This document shows positions 17,231 through 25,287 of a DNA stretch of 64,000 nt, one piece after another. Both the position numbers and the translations under genes were made by a program. Each line of letters starts with the position of its first letter. Positions within the stretch are counted from its first letter, which is position 1. The stretch is from Micromonospora pallida (GTDB lineage Bacteria; Actinomycetota; Actinomycetes; Mycobacteriales; Micromonosporaceae): contig NZ_FMHW01000002.1 in NCBI RefSeq assembly GCF_900090325.1, positions 5,395,001 to 5,459,000 of the forward strand, in the 5' to 3' direction. Under the pieces are notes generated by a model. It was not told where the DNA came from. It saw only the letters and a list, made by a program, of their open reading frames with translations, and ran no database searches.

Positions 17231-19280
17231 TTCGCTCCTCGGTGAGCTGGTGCCAGTCGGTGACCACGGGGACGAGGTCACCACGCAGCCAGTACGACAG
17301 TTGGTCACGCTGGTGCGGGTCGCCGGGCACTCCGGACGCCCCGAACGGCACGATCCACCGGCTGTCGTCGCGTCGGCCCAGGTCCCAGACGTAGCGGGCG
17401 GCCGACGCCCGGAAGCAGAGGTGGGTGACTCCGGGGACGCTGGAGGTGGCGAGCACGCAGTCGTGGTCTCCGGAGAGGCCCGGCCACTGCTCCTCGGGGT
17501 CGGGCCGGGCCGCCCAGGGGGCGAGCCGGTGCACGTCCCCCCACCGGGTCAGGGCGGCGTCGGCCACCTCGTCGAGCGCCGCACGGGCGGAGGCGGACCG
17601 GTCGGCCGTGGTGAGGAGATCCGTGGTGAGGAGATCCGTGGTGAGCAGGGTCGGCAGTGCGAAGCCGACCTTCGGCACCAGGGCTAGCCAGGGGTGGAAG
17701 AGGGCCGGGTAGCTCGCCGGCAGATCGGCCAGTGGGGCCAGCGTGGGGTGGGCGGCGAGACGGCGTACCACGATGGCCCGGACGGCGGCGAAGGCGGCGG
17801 CGTCGACGCTGTCGGCGCGCATCTCGCGGTCCCAGCGCAGCAGCCGGTCGCGCAGCGCGGCGGCGGCCGGGGCGAGCCCGTCCAGGCCGGCGAGGAGGGC
17901 GAGCAGCGGCTCGGCGGAGGCCAGCCTGGTGTCGGTGTGGACGATCGCCTGCTGGTCGGCGGACCAGTCCGTCCGGGCGGTGAGGAGTTCCCGGATCCGG
18001 TCGGCCCGGTGGGGTGGGGCGAACTCGACGCCGAGCGGCGTGGCGACGCCCCGCTCGTTCGCCATCACCGCGACGTCGCGTACCTCGGTACGGGGCAGGT
18101 CGTGCCAGCCGCGCCACTCGTGGCCGGGCTCCCAGGCCGGGACGACCCGCAGCCCGTTGTCCCGGTCCCGCACCGGGACGGTCCCGGCGACGCGGTGCAG
18201 CAGGCCGCCCTCGGTGTCGGCGGCGAGCACCACGTTGACCGGTTCCACCCAGTGTTCGCAGGCGGCGTCCACGTCGGCCACCCGGGTGGCGGTGAGCAGG
18301 GCGGGCAGCGCGGCGAAGCCGAGGGCGCCGGAGACCCGGGGCGGGTAGCGGAGGCTGATCGCCGACTCGTCGTCGGGGCTGCCGATGATCACCGGGCCAC
18401 GGTCGGTCTCGACGACCTCGACCTCGACCGGATCCCCGCCGGCCACCTCGACCGACTCGACGTGCCGCTCGGCGGGGTGCCAGCCGTCCGGGCCGAGCGC
18501 CTCGACGGTGTCGCCCCGGCGGCGCAGCCGCTCGGCGTACAGGTCCTGGTAGTCGGCCATCGCGTTGGTGATCGCCCAGGCCACCGTTCCGGTGTGTCCG
18601 AAGTGGGCGATGCCGGGCACGCCGGGCACGGCCAGCCCGACCACGTCGTACGTCGGGCAGGCCAGCCGGATCTGCTGGTAGATGCCGGGGTCCTCGATGA
18701 ACCGGTGCGGGTCCCCGGCGACGATCGGCGACCCGCTGGCGGTCCGTGCCCCGGTGAGCAGCCAGCCGTTGCTGCCGGCGGTGTCGGGACGGTCGGTGGC
18801 GAAGAGGCGGACCGCGTCCGCGCCCAGGCGGCGGGCGACCTCGGTCCGCCAGAGCTTGGCCGGGAAGCCGGCGAAGAGCACGTGGTGGGAGAGCCAGATC
18901 GCCAGCGGAGTCCAGGGCTGCCAGTGTCCGGGGGTCAGCCCGGTGGCGGTGAACTGCGGTGCGCGGCGGGCACCAGCGGTGAGGCCGGCGTTGACGCCGT
19001 CGACGTACGCGCGCACCCAGGCGGCGGTGGCCGGGTCGAGGTTGTCGTGGCAGCGTCGGGCGGTGTCGGCGAGCCGGGCCCGCCGCGCGAACAGGTCCCA
19101 GTCGAGCGCCTCCGCGCCGAGAAAGGACGCGCTGGTCCCCTGTGACCGGTGCCGTTCCACCTCGAGCTGCCAGGCCCGGTCGGTCGCCGCGTTACGCCCC
19201 TGGGCGAAGGCGAGCGCGTGCGGGTCGTCGGCCCGAAGGTGCGGAATTCCCCACTTATCACGGAAGACCCGGTGTTCCAC
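17214..19280 (-). CDS. Penicillin acylase family Ntn-hydrolase, no signal peptide
   Basis: A 688-residue member of the penicillin amidase (Ntn-hydrolase) family, starting at GTG 19280 after GAGAGGGG. The N-terminal 'KWGIPHLRADDPHALAFAQGRNAATDRAWQLE' motif and the autocatalytic site 'AGSNGWLL' are present, so Ser170 would be the new N-terminus of the beta chain, leaving a 169-residue alpha chain. Later family motifs include 'AGDPH' and 'NAMADYQDLYAERL'. No signal peptide is seen, unlike most periplasmic family members, which points to the cytoplasm. Adjacent siderophore genes and an iron box upstream suggest amide cleavage or exchange on a siderophore; this is inference. Confidence 0.88.
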   Translation of the reverse strand: MEHRVFRDKWGIPHLRADDPHALAFAQGRNAATDRAWQLEVERHRSQGTSASFLGAEALDWDLFARRARLADTARRCHDNLDPATAAWVRAYVDGVNAGLTAGARRAPQFTATGLTPGHWQPWTPLAIWLSHHVLFAGFPAKLWRTEVARRLGADAVRLFATDRPDTAGSNGWLLTGARTASGSPIVAGDPHRFIEDPGIYQQIRLACPTYDVVGLAVPGVPGIAHFGHTGTVAWAITNAMADYQDLYAERLRRRGDTVEALGPDGWHPAERHVESVEVAGGDPVEVEVVETDRGPVIIGSPDDESAISLRYPPRVSGALGFAALPALLTATRVADVDAACEHWVEPVNVVLAADTEGGLLHRVAGTVPVRDRDNGLRVVPAWEPGHEWRGWHDLPRTEVRDVAVMANERGVATPLGVEFAPPHRADRIRELLTARTDWSADQQAIVHTDTRLASAEPLLALLAGLDGLAPAAAALRDRLLRWDREMRADSVDAAAFAAVRAIVVRRLAAHPTLAPLADLPASYPALFHPWLALVPKVGFALPTLLTTDLLTTDLLTTADRSASARAALDEVADAALTRWGDVHRLAPWAARPDPEEQWPGLSGDHDCVLATSSVPGVTHLCFRASAARYVWDLGRRDDSRWIVPFGASGVPGDPHQRDQLSYWLRGDLVPVVTDWHQLTEERNDQTP

Positions 19281-19297
19281 TCGACCCCTCTCATCGA

Positions 19298-19316
19298 TAA
19301 GGTTTGCCTAACCTAT
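19298..19316 (-). promoter_or_regulatory. Weaker iron box upstream of the Ntn-hydrolase gene
   Basis: This 19-base dyad reads, on the minus strand, ATAGGTTAGGCAAACCTTA and differs from the iron-box consensus at about four positions, mostly in one half-site. It lies 17 bases before the GTG of the Ntn-hydrolase gene. Iron repression of the leftward pair is therefore likely, probably with lower affinity than for desA. Confidence 0.65.
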
Positions 19317-19380
19317 GTAACGGAGAGCGTGCGCACAATTCCACCGATCCGATCACGGTGCGCGAGGCGACCACAACTCC

Positions 19381-19410
19381 TTGACAGGAAATTAGGTTAG
19401 GGTAACCTAA
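19381..19410 (+). promoter_or_regulatory. desA promoter with embedded iron box
   Basis: A housekeeping-type promoter is visible: TTGACA (19381-19386), 16-base spacer, TAACCT (19403-19408). The iron box TTAGGTTAGGGTAACCTAA occupies 19392-19410, differing from the ideal dyad only in the centre, and covers the whole -10. Binding of an iron-loaded DtxR-family repressor would block RNA polymerase. The leader to desA would be about 75 bases. Confidence 0.88.
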
Positions 19411-19490
19411 CCACGGCCCAGGCCGGCGCGTCCGTTCCCGGATGCCCGGTCGCCGTTGACCGTCTCCACGCGACCGTTGAGGAAACCGCC

Positions 19491-21053
19491 ATGAACCTCC
19501 AGGGGCACGAGGCTGCGCCGATCCCGGCGCGACGCCGGCCGACGGCCGCCCGCGCGTACCTGCTCAACCAGGCCACGGTCGACGACTACCGGCGGACGGT
19601 GACCGCCGGGGTCGACCGGGTGGCGGGCCGGGTGGCCGGCGTCGACCGCCCGTTCACCGGCGTCACCCCGGACCGTCTCGCTCCCGCGATCGGCCGGATC
19701 GACCTGGACCGGCCGCTGCACGACCCGGCCGCCGCCCTCGACGAGTTGGACTCCGTCTACCTCCGCGACGCGGTCTGGTTCCACCACCCCCGCTACCTGG
19801 CCCACCTCAACTGCCCGGTGGTGATCCCGGCGCTGCTCGGCGAGGCGGTGCTCAGCGCGGTCAACTCCTCCCTGGACACCTGGGACCAGAGCGCCGGCGG
19901 GACGCTGATCGAGCGCCGTCTGATCGACTGGACGGCCGACCGGATCGGCCTCGGCCCGACCGCCGACGGGGTCTTCACCAGTGGCGGCACCCAGTCCAAC
20001 CTCCAGGCCCTGCTGATGGCCCGGGAGGAGGCCTGCGCGACGCAGCCGCTGCCCCGCGCCGACCTGCTGCCGAAGCTGCGCATCCTCGCCTCCGAGGCCG
20101 GGCACTTCAGCGTGCAGAAGTCGGCGAAGCTGCTCGGCCTGGGCCGGGACTCGGTGGTCACCGTGGAGACCGACGCCGACCGGCGGATGCGTCCCGAGGC
20201 GCTGGCCCGCGAGATCGAACGCTGCCAGCGGGCCGGGCTGGTCGTGATGGCCGTGGTCGCGACCGCCGGCACCACCGACTTCGGCACCATCGACCCGCTG
20301 CCGGCCATCGCCGAGCAGTGCCGGGCCGCCGGGGTCTGGCTGCACGTCGATGCCGCGTACGGCTGTGGGCTGCTGGTCTCCCGCACCCGGCGGCACCTGC
20401 TCGACGGCATCGAGCAGGCCGACTCGGTGACCGTGGACTACCACAAGTCCTTCTTCCAGCCGGTCAGCTCCAGCGCGGTGCTCGTCCGGGACCGGCGGAT
20501 GCTGCGGCACGTCACCTACCACGCCGACTACCTGAACCCGGCCCGGATGGTCGAGCAGCGCATCCCCAACCAGGTGGACAAGAGCCTCCAGACCACCCGT
20601 CGCTTCGACGCGCTCAAGCTCTGGCTGACCCTGCGCATCATGGGCGCGGACGCCCTCGGCGAACTCTTCGACGAGGTGGTGGACCGGGCCGCCGACGCCT
20701 GGGCGCTGCTCAGCACCGACCCGCGCTTCGAGGTGGTCACCCGCTCGCAGCTCAGCACGGTGGTGTTCCGGTACCTGCCGGCGGAACGTCACCTCGCCGA
20801 CGACGCCAACCTGCACGCCAGGGAGGCGCTGGCCGCCTCCGGCGCCGCGGTGGTCGCCGGGACGAAGGTGGACGGCCGGCACTTCCTGAAGTTCACCCTG
20901 CTCAACCCGGAGACCACCATCGACGACATCGCGCACGTCCTCGACCTGGTCGCCGCGCACGCGGGCCGGTACGTCCGGGCGCGGACCGCCGCCGAGATGG
21001 CGTTGCCGGTCCCGGCCGAGGTGTCCGTCGCCGAGCCCTGCCACGTCGGCTGA
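19491..21053 (+). CDS. desA: Lysine decarboxylase, desferrioxamine pathway (DesA)
   Basis: A 520-residue PLP-dependent group II decarboxylase that makes cadaverine from lysine, the first step of desferrioxamine synthesis. The ATG follows GAGGAAACCGCC. Landmarks: 'NSSLDTWDQSAGGTLIE' and 'GVFTSGGTQSNLQAL' (about 142-180), 'EAGHFSVQKSAKLLG', 'HVDAAYGCG' and 'DYHKSFFQP' with the PLP lysine at residue 319. It is the first gene of desABCD behind the iron box. Close relatives include aromatic-amino-acid and glutamate decarboxylases, but the order with a lysine N-hydroxylase, a GNAT and an IucA/C synthetase settles the role. Confidence 0.94.
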   Translation: MNLQGHEAAPIPARRRPTAARAYLLNQATVDDYRRTVTAGVDRVAGRVAGVDRPFTGVTPDRLAPAIGRIDLDRPLHDPAAALDELDSVYLRDAVWFHHPRYLAHLNCPVVIPALLGEAVLSAVNSSLDTWDQSAGGTLIERRLIDWTADRIGLGPTADGVFTSGGTQSNLQALLMAREEACATQPLPRADLLPKLRILASEAGHFSVQKSAKLLGLGRDSVVTVETDADRRMRPEALAREIERCQRAGLVVMAVVATAGTTDFGTIDPLPAIAEQCRAAGVWLHVDAAYGCGLLVSRTRRHLLDGIEQADSVTVDYHKSFFQPVSSSAVLVRDRRMLRHVTYHADYLNPARMVEQRIPNQVDKSLQTTRRFDALKLWLTLRIMGADALGELFDEVVDRAADAWALLSTDPRFEVVTRSQLSTVVFRYLPAERHLADDANLHAREALAASGAAVVAGTKVDGRHFLKFTLLNPETTIDDIAHVLDLVAAHAGRYVRARTAAEMALPVPAEVSVAEPCHVG

Positions 21054-21077
21054 CCGCCCCGTCTGATGGAGAGCCGC

Positions 21078-22370
21078 ATGTCGACCCACGACTTCATCGC
21101 GATCGGGCTCGGTCCGTACAACCTGGGCCTGGCCTGCCTGACCGCACCAATCACCGAACTGGACGGCGTCTTCCTGGAGGCCCGCCCGGAGTTCGACTGG
21201 CATCCCGGCATGCTGCTGGCGTCCACCCGGCTCCAGACGCCGTTCATCGCCGACCTGGTCACCCTGGCCGACCCGACCTCGCCGTACTCGTTCCTGAACT
21301 ACCTGAAGGAGTCGGGGCGGCTCTACCCGTTCTACATCCGGGAGAGCTTCTTCCCGCTCCGCCGGGAGTACAACGACTACTGCCGGTGGGCAGCCGGCAA
21401 GCTGGACAGCATCCGCTTCGGCCAGCAGGTCACCTCGGTCGAGTACGCCGACGGCGGCTACACCGTCCGGGCCACGGTCGCGGCGAGCGGCGAGCCGGTC
21501 GAGTACCGCGCCCGACACCTGGTGCTGGGCACCGGCACCCCGCCGTACCTGCCGCCGGCCTGCGCGAAGCTCGGCGGTGACCTCATCCACAACACGCACT
21601 ACCTGGAGCACCGGGACGCCCTGCGCACCAAGCGGAGCATCACCGTCGTCGGCAGTGGACAGAGCGCGGCCGAGATCTACCACGACCTGCTCGGCGACCT
21701 CGACGCGCACGGCTACCAGCTCAACTGGGTGACCCGCTCGCCGCGTTTCTTCCCGCTGGAGTACACCAAGCTCACCCTGGAGATGACCTCCCCGGACTAC
21801 GTGGACTACTTCCACGGCCTGCCCGAGGCGACCCGCTACCGGCTGGAGTCCGAGCAGAAGAACCTGTTCAAGGGGATCAACTCCGACCTGATCAACGACA
21901 TCTTCGACCTGCTCTACGCCCGCAGCCTGGACGGACCGGTCCGCACCCGGCTGCTCACCAACACCGAGCTGACCAGCGCCGCGTACGACGCGTCGACCGG
22001 CAGCTACCGGCTCGGATTGCGCCACGTCGAGCAGGAACGGGACTTCACCCTGGACACCGAGGGGTTGGTGCTGGCCACCGGCTACCACTACCGGGTGCCG
22101 GACTTCCTCGAACCGGTGCGGGACCGGATCCGATGGGACGGCCACGGCCGCTTCGACGTGGCCCGCAACTACACCGTCGACCACGCCGGGCGGGAGATCT
22201 TCCTCCAGAACGCGGGCACCCACACGCACAGCATCACCTCGCCCGACCTGGGCATGGGTCCGTACCGCAACTCGTGGATCATCCGGGAGCTGACCGGCCG
22301 GGAGCACTACCCGATCGAGAAGAGCATCGCCTTCCAGGAGTTCGGCGCACCGGCGGGAGCGGGGGCGTGA
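21078..22370 (+). CDS. desB: Cadaverine/lysine N-monooxygenase (DesB)
   Basis: A 430-residue flavin-dependent N-hydroxylase (IucD/SidA family) that converts cadaverine to N-hydroxycadaverine with NADPH and O2. ATG 21078 is chosen over ATG 21066 because GGAGAG sits six bases ahead and the FAD-binding motif then begins near the N-terminus ('[16 protein letters not shown]'). The NADPH-binding motif is '[17 protein letters not shown]' (about 188), and '[15 protein letters not shown]' is the typical late ATGY motif. It lies 24 bases after desA, and its stop overlaps the desC GTG. Confidence 0.95.
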   Translation: MSTHDFIAIGLGPYNLGLACLTAPITELDGVFLEARPEFDWHPGMLLASTRLQTPFIADLVTLADPTSPYSFLNYLKESGRLYPFYIRESFFPLRREYNDYCRWAAGKLDSIRFGQQVTSVEYADGGYTVRATVAASGEPVEYRARHLVLGTGTPPYLPPACAKLGGDLIHNTHYLEHRDALRTKRSITVVGSGQSAAEIYHDLLGDLDAHGYQLNWVTRSPRFFPLEYTKLTLEMTSPDYVDYFHGLPEATRYRLESEQKNLFKGINSDLINDIFDLLYARSLDGPVRTRLLTNTELTSAAYDASTGSYRLGLRHVEQERDFTLDTEGLVLATGYHYRVPDFLEPVRDRIRWDGHGRFDVARNYTVDHAGREIFLQNAGTHTHSITSPDLGMGPYRNSWIIRELTGREHYPIEKSIAFQEFGAPAGAGA

Positions 22371-22969
22371 CCACCGTCGTGTACTGCCGGGTCGACGACC
22401 GGCTCGGCGACCTCGCCCTGCGTACCCTCGATCCGGACGCGGACGCCACGCTGCTGCACGGCTGGGTGACCCACCCGAAGGCGGCGTTCTGGCTGATGTC
22501 GGACATGGACCCGGTCCAGGTCGCCGCCGAGTACCGCCGCATCCACGCGCACCCGCACCACGACGCCTTCGTCGGCCTGTGGCGGGAGCGGCCCGCCTTC
22601 CTCGCCGAGCGGTACGACCCGGCGCACGTCGAACTCGTCGGCCTGTACGACGCGGTCGAGGGCGACGTGGGCATGCACTTCCTCTGCGCCCCCACCGACA
22701 CACCCGTGCACGGTTTCACTCTCGCCGTGATCACCACCGTGCTGGCCTGGCTCTTCGCCGAGCCGGCCACCCGCCGGGTGGTGGTGGAGCCGGACATCCG
22801 CAACACGGCGGTGCACGCGCTCAACGCGGCCGTCGGCTTCGAGGTGGTCGGCCCGCTCGCGAAGCCGGAGAAGAAGGCCCTGCTCAGCGTCTGCACCCGG
22901 GCCATGTTCGAGAAAGCCACCGGCCTGGACACCACGGTCCGGCCGTCCCCGGAGGAGTCCCGCGCGTGA
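22367..22969 (+). CDS. desC: N-hydroxycadaverine acyltransferase (DesC)
   Basis: A 200-residue GNAT-type acyltransferase that adds succinyl or acetyl (or longer acyl) groups to N-hydroxycadaverine. The GTG start overlaps the desB stop (GTGA). The siderophore-GNAT pattern is present: '[27 protein letters not shown]', '[18 protein letters not shown]' and '[27 protein letters not shown]'. DesC enzymes studied elsewhere are tolerant of acyl donors, which fits the extra acyl-related genes at 16.7-19.3 kb. It is paralogous to the GNAT at 16673. Confidence 0.94.
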   Translation: MTTVVYCRVDDRLGDLALRTLDPDADATLLHGWVTHPKAAFWLMSDMDPVQVAAEYRRIHAHPHHDAFVGLWRERPAFLAERYDPAHVELVGLYDAVEGDVGMHFLCAPTDTPVHGFTLAVITTVLAWLFAEPATRRVVVEPDIRNTAVHALNAAVGFEVVGPLAKPEKKALLSVCTRAMFEKATGLDTTVRPSPEESRA

Positions 22970-24780
22970 ACCCCCTCGAGTCCGTCACCCATCTGACCCC
23001 GGAGCACTGGGCTCGGGCCAACCGGCTGCTGGTGCGCAAGGCGCTCGCCGAGTTCGCCCACGAGCGGCTGCTCACCCCCGAGCCGGTCGACGACGAGCCC
23101 ACCGGTTCGACCGGCCCGGCTGGGCGCAGGTATCTCATCCGCAGTAACGACGGTGGCGTCGAGTACCGGTTCACTGCCCGGCTGCTCTCCCTGGAGCACT
23201 GGCACATCGACCCGGAAAGCATCACCCGCCACCGGGACGGCGCGGAACTGCCGCTGGACGCCCTGGACCTCTGCACCGAGCTGCGCGGCGCGCTCGGCCT
23301 CTCCGACCGGGTGCTGCCGGTCTATCTGGAGGAGATCACCTCCACCCTGGCCGGGACCGCGTACAAGCTGAGCCGCCCGGCGGTGAGCGCCGCCGAGCTG
23401 GCCCGCGCCGACTTCCAGGCCGTCGAGACCGGCATGACCGAGGGCCACCCCTGCTTCGTCGCCAACAACGGGCGACTCGGCTTCGGCATCCACGAATACC
23501 ACCGGTACGCCCCGGAGGCGGCCCACCCGGTCCGCCTGCTCTGGCTCGCCGCGCACCGCGACCATGCCACCTTCACCTGCGCCGCCGACCTCGACTACGA
23601 CACCCTCATGGCGTACGAGCTGGGTACGGAAACCCTGGACCGGTTCGCCGCCACCCTCACCGACCTCGGCCTCGACCCGGCCGACTACCTGTTCATCCCG
23701 GTGCACCCCTGGCAGTGGTGGAACCGGCTCGCGGTCACCTTCGCCGGTGAGGTAGCCCAGCGGCGGCTGGTCTGCCTGGGCGAGGGGCCGGACGATTACC
23801 TGGCCCAGCAGTCCATCCGCACCTTCTTCAACGTCAGCGCGCCGGAGCGGCACTACGTCAAGACCGCGCTGTCCGTACTGAACATGGGCTTCCTGCGCGG
23901 GCTCTCCGCCGCGTACATGGCGGCCACCCCGGCGATCAACGACTGGCTCGCCGAGCTGTTCGACGCCGATGAGGTGATCAAGGAGACCGGCCTGACCGTC
24001 CTGCGCGAGCGGGCCGCGATCGGCTACCGGCACCAGCAGTTCGAGGCGGCCACCGACCGGTACTCCCCGTACCGGAAGATGCTCGCGGCGCTGTGGCGGG
24101 AGAGCCCGGTGCCGGCCCTGGCGCCGGGGCGGCGGCTGGCCACCATGGCGTCGCTGGTGCACGTCGACCGCGACGGGCGCTCGCTGGCCGCCGCGCTGGT
24201 CGCGGAGTCCGGGCTGGCCCCCGAGGTGTGGCTGCGCCGCTACCTGGACGCGTACCTGGTGCCGCTGCTGCACGCCTTCTACGCCTACGACCTGGCGTTC
24301 ATGCCGCACGGCGAGAACGTCATCCTGGTGCTGGACGGCGGCACGGTGGAACGGGTGATCTTCAAGGACATCGCCGAGGAGATCTGCGTGATGGATCCGG
24401 CGGTGGAGCTGCCCGAGACGGTCCGCCGGGTCCAGGCCGAGATCCCGGAGGACATGCGGTTGCTGTCGATCTTCACCGACGTCTTCGACTGCTTCTTCCG
24501 GCACCTGAACGCGGTGCTGTCCACCGAGGGCGTCCTCGACGAGGAGAGCTTCTGGCGGACGGTGGCGGCCTGCGCCGCCGACTACCGCGACCGGGTGCCG
24601 CACCTGGCCGACCGGTTCCGGCGGTACGACCTCTTCGCCGACGAGTTCGCCCTGTCCTGCCTGAACCGGCTCCAGTTGCGCAACAACGAGCAGATGGTCG
24701 ACCTGGCCGATCCCTCCGCCGCCCTGCAACTGGTCGGCACCCTCGCCAACCCCCTCGCCCGGTACGCCCCGGCCGGCTGA
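22966..24780 (+). CDS. desD: NRPS-independent siderophore synthetase (DesD)
   Basis: A 604-residue IucA/IucC-family synthetase that joins N-hydroxy-N-succinylcadaverine units by ATP-dependent amide formation, giving linear or macrocyclic desferrioxamines. The GTG start overlaps the desC stop; GGAGGAG lies nine bases upstream. Landmarks: 'FVANNGRLGFG' (ATP loop region), 'HPWQWWN', 'SIRTFFNVSAPERHYVKTALSVLNMGFLRG' (about 282-310) and, in the C-terminal FhuF-like part, 'HGENVILVLDGG'. It is the last des gene; an AT-rich hairpin follows immediately. Confidence 0.95.
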   Translation: MNPLESVTHLTPEHWARANRLLVRKALAEFAHERLLTPEPVDDEPTGSTGPAGRRYLIRSNDGGVEYRFTARLLSLEHWHIDPESITRHRDGAELPLDALDLCTELRGALGLSDRVLPVYLEEITSTLAGTAYKLSRPAVSAAELARADFQAVETGMTEGHPCFVANNGRLGFGIHEYHRYAPEAAHPVRLLWLAAHRDHATFTCAADLDYDTLMAYELGTETLDRFAATLTDLGLDPADYLFIPVHPWQWWNRLAVTFAGEVAQRRLVCLGEGPDDYLAQQSIRTFFNVSAPERHYVKTALSVLNMGFLRGLSAAYMAATPAINDWLAELFDADEVIKETGLTVLRERAAIGYRHQQFEAATDRYSPYRKMLAALWRESPVPALAPGRRLATMASLVHVDRDGRSLAAALVAESGLAPEVWLRRYLDAYLVPLLHAFYAYDLAFMPHGENVILVLDGGTVERVIFKDIAEEICVMDPAVELPETVRRVQAEIPEDMRLLSIFTDVFDCFFRHLNAVLSTEGVLDEESFWRTVAACAADYRDRVPHLADRFRRYDLFADEFALSCLNRLQLRNNEQMVDLADPSAALQLVGTLANPLARYAPAG

Positions 24781-24781
24781 G

Positions 24782-24797
24782 AAATCTCCAAAGATTT
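24782..24797 (+). terminator. AT-rich hairpin after desD
   Basis: AAATCT and AGATTT form a 6-base stem with a CCAA loop, followed by a short T-run (TTTTTC). Such an AT-rich patch is unusual in this DNA and begins two bases after the desD stop. It is probably a weak intrinsic terminator of the des operon. Confidence 0.5.
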
Positions 24798-24809
24798 TTC
24801 CGGCGGGCA

Positions 24810-24837
24810 TGTCGAGGACGCGGGTCGCGGCTTCGAC
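24810..24837 (+). promoter_or_regulatory. Candidate ECF42 promoter for the YCII-sigma pair
   Basis: TGTCGA at 24810-24815 and CGAC at 24834-24837 are separated by 18 bases, about 50 bases before the YCII gene. ECF42 sigma factors are reported to read TGTCGA/CGA-type promoters in front of their own DGPF/YCII partner genes. The match is by eye and the exact published spacing was not checked. Autoregulation of the downstream pair is inferred. Confidence 0.5.
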
Positions 24838-24885
24838 CTGGGGTGAACGCACCGAGAATGGTGCGGTGGCCCTGAGGAGCAGACC

Positions 24886-25287
24886 ATGAAGTACATGCTG
24901 TTGATGCAGTTCAGCGGAGCGTTCGACGAGTTCCCGCCGATCCACACCTGGCAGCCGGAGGAGATCCGGGCCCACATCGGGCACATGGGCGACCTGAACG
25001 CCAAGCTCACCGCCGCCGGCGAGCTGGTCGACGGGCAGGGCCTGGGCGGGCCGGAGCAGGCGAAGATCGTCCGGGCCGGCGAGGGCGGCCGGCCGGTGGT
25101 CACCGAGGGCCCGTTCGCCGAGACGAAGGAGTTCCTCGCCGGCTACTGGGTGGTGGACGTGGAGTCCGCCGAGCGGGCCGTCGAGATCGCCGCCCTCGCC
25201 TCGGCCGCCCCCGGCCCCGGCGGACGCCCGGTCAACATGCCGATCGAGGTGCACCCGGTGATGTCCGCGCCGCCACAGGACATGTGA
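24886..25287 (+). CDS. YCII/DGPF-domain protein, ECF42 partner
   Basis: A 133-residue single-domain YCII-related (DGPF) protein: 'MKYMLLMQFS' strand at the start, 'ELVDGQGLGGPEQAKIV' and the signature 'VTEGPFAETKEFLAGYWVVDV' (about 65-85; the DGPF position is EGPF here). Family members are small alpha-beta ferredoxin-like proteins of uncertain enzymatic activity. DGPF genes typically sit beside ECF42 sigma factors, as here, where its TGA overlaps the sigma GTG. It is probably both co-transcribed with and a target of the sigma factor. Confidence 0.92.
   Translation: MKYMLLMQFSGAFDEFPPIHTWQPEEIRAHIGHMGDLNAKLTAAGELVDGQGLGGPEQAKIVRAGEGGRPVVTEGPFAETKEFLAGYWVVDVESAERAVEIAALASAAPGPGGRPVNMPIEVHPVMSAPPQDM

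Noticed and set aside
19407..22703. A 1098-codon minus-strand frame opposite desA and desB
   Set aside because: Same reason: low-complexity antisense frame; the plus strand encodes well-conserved enzymes.
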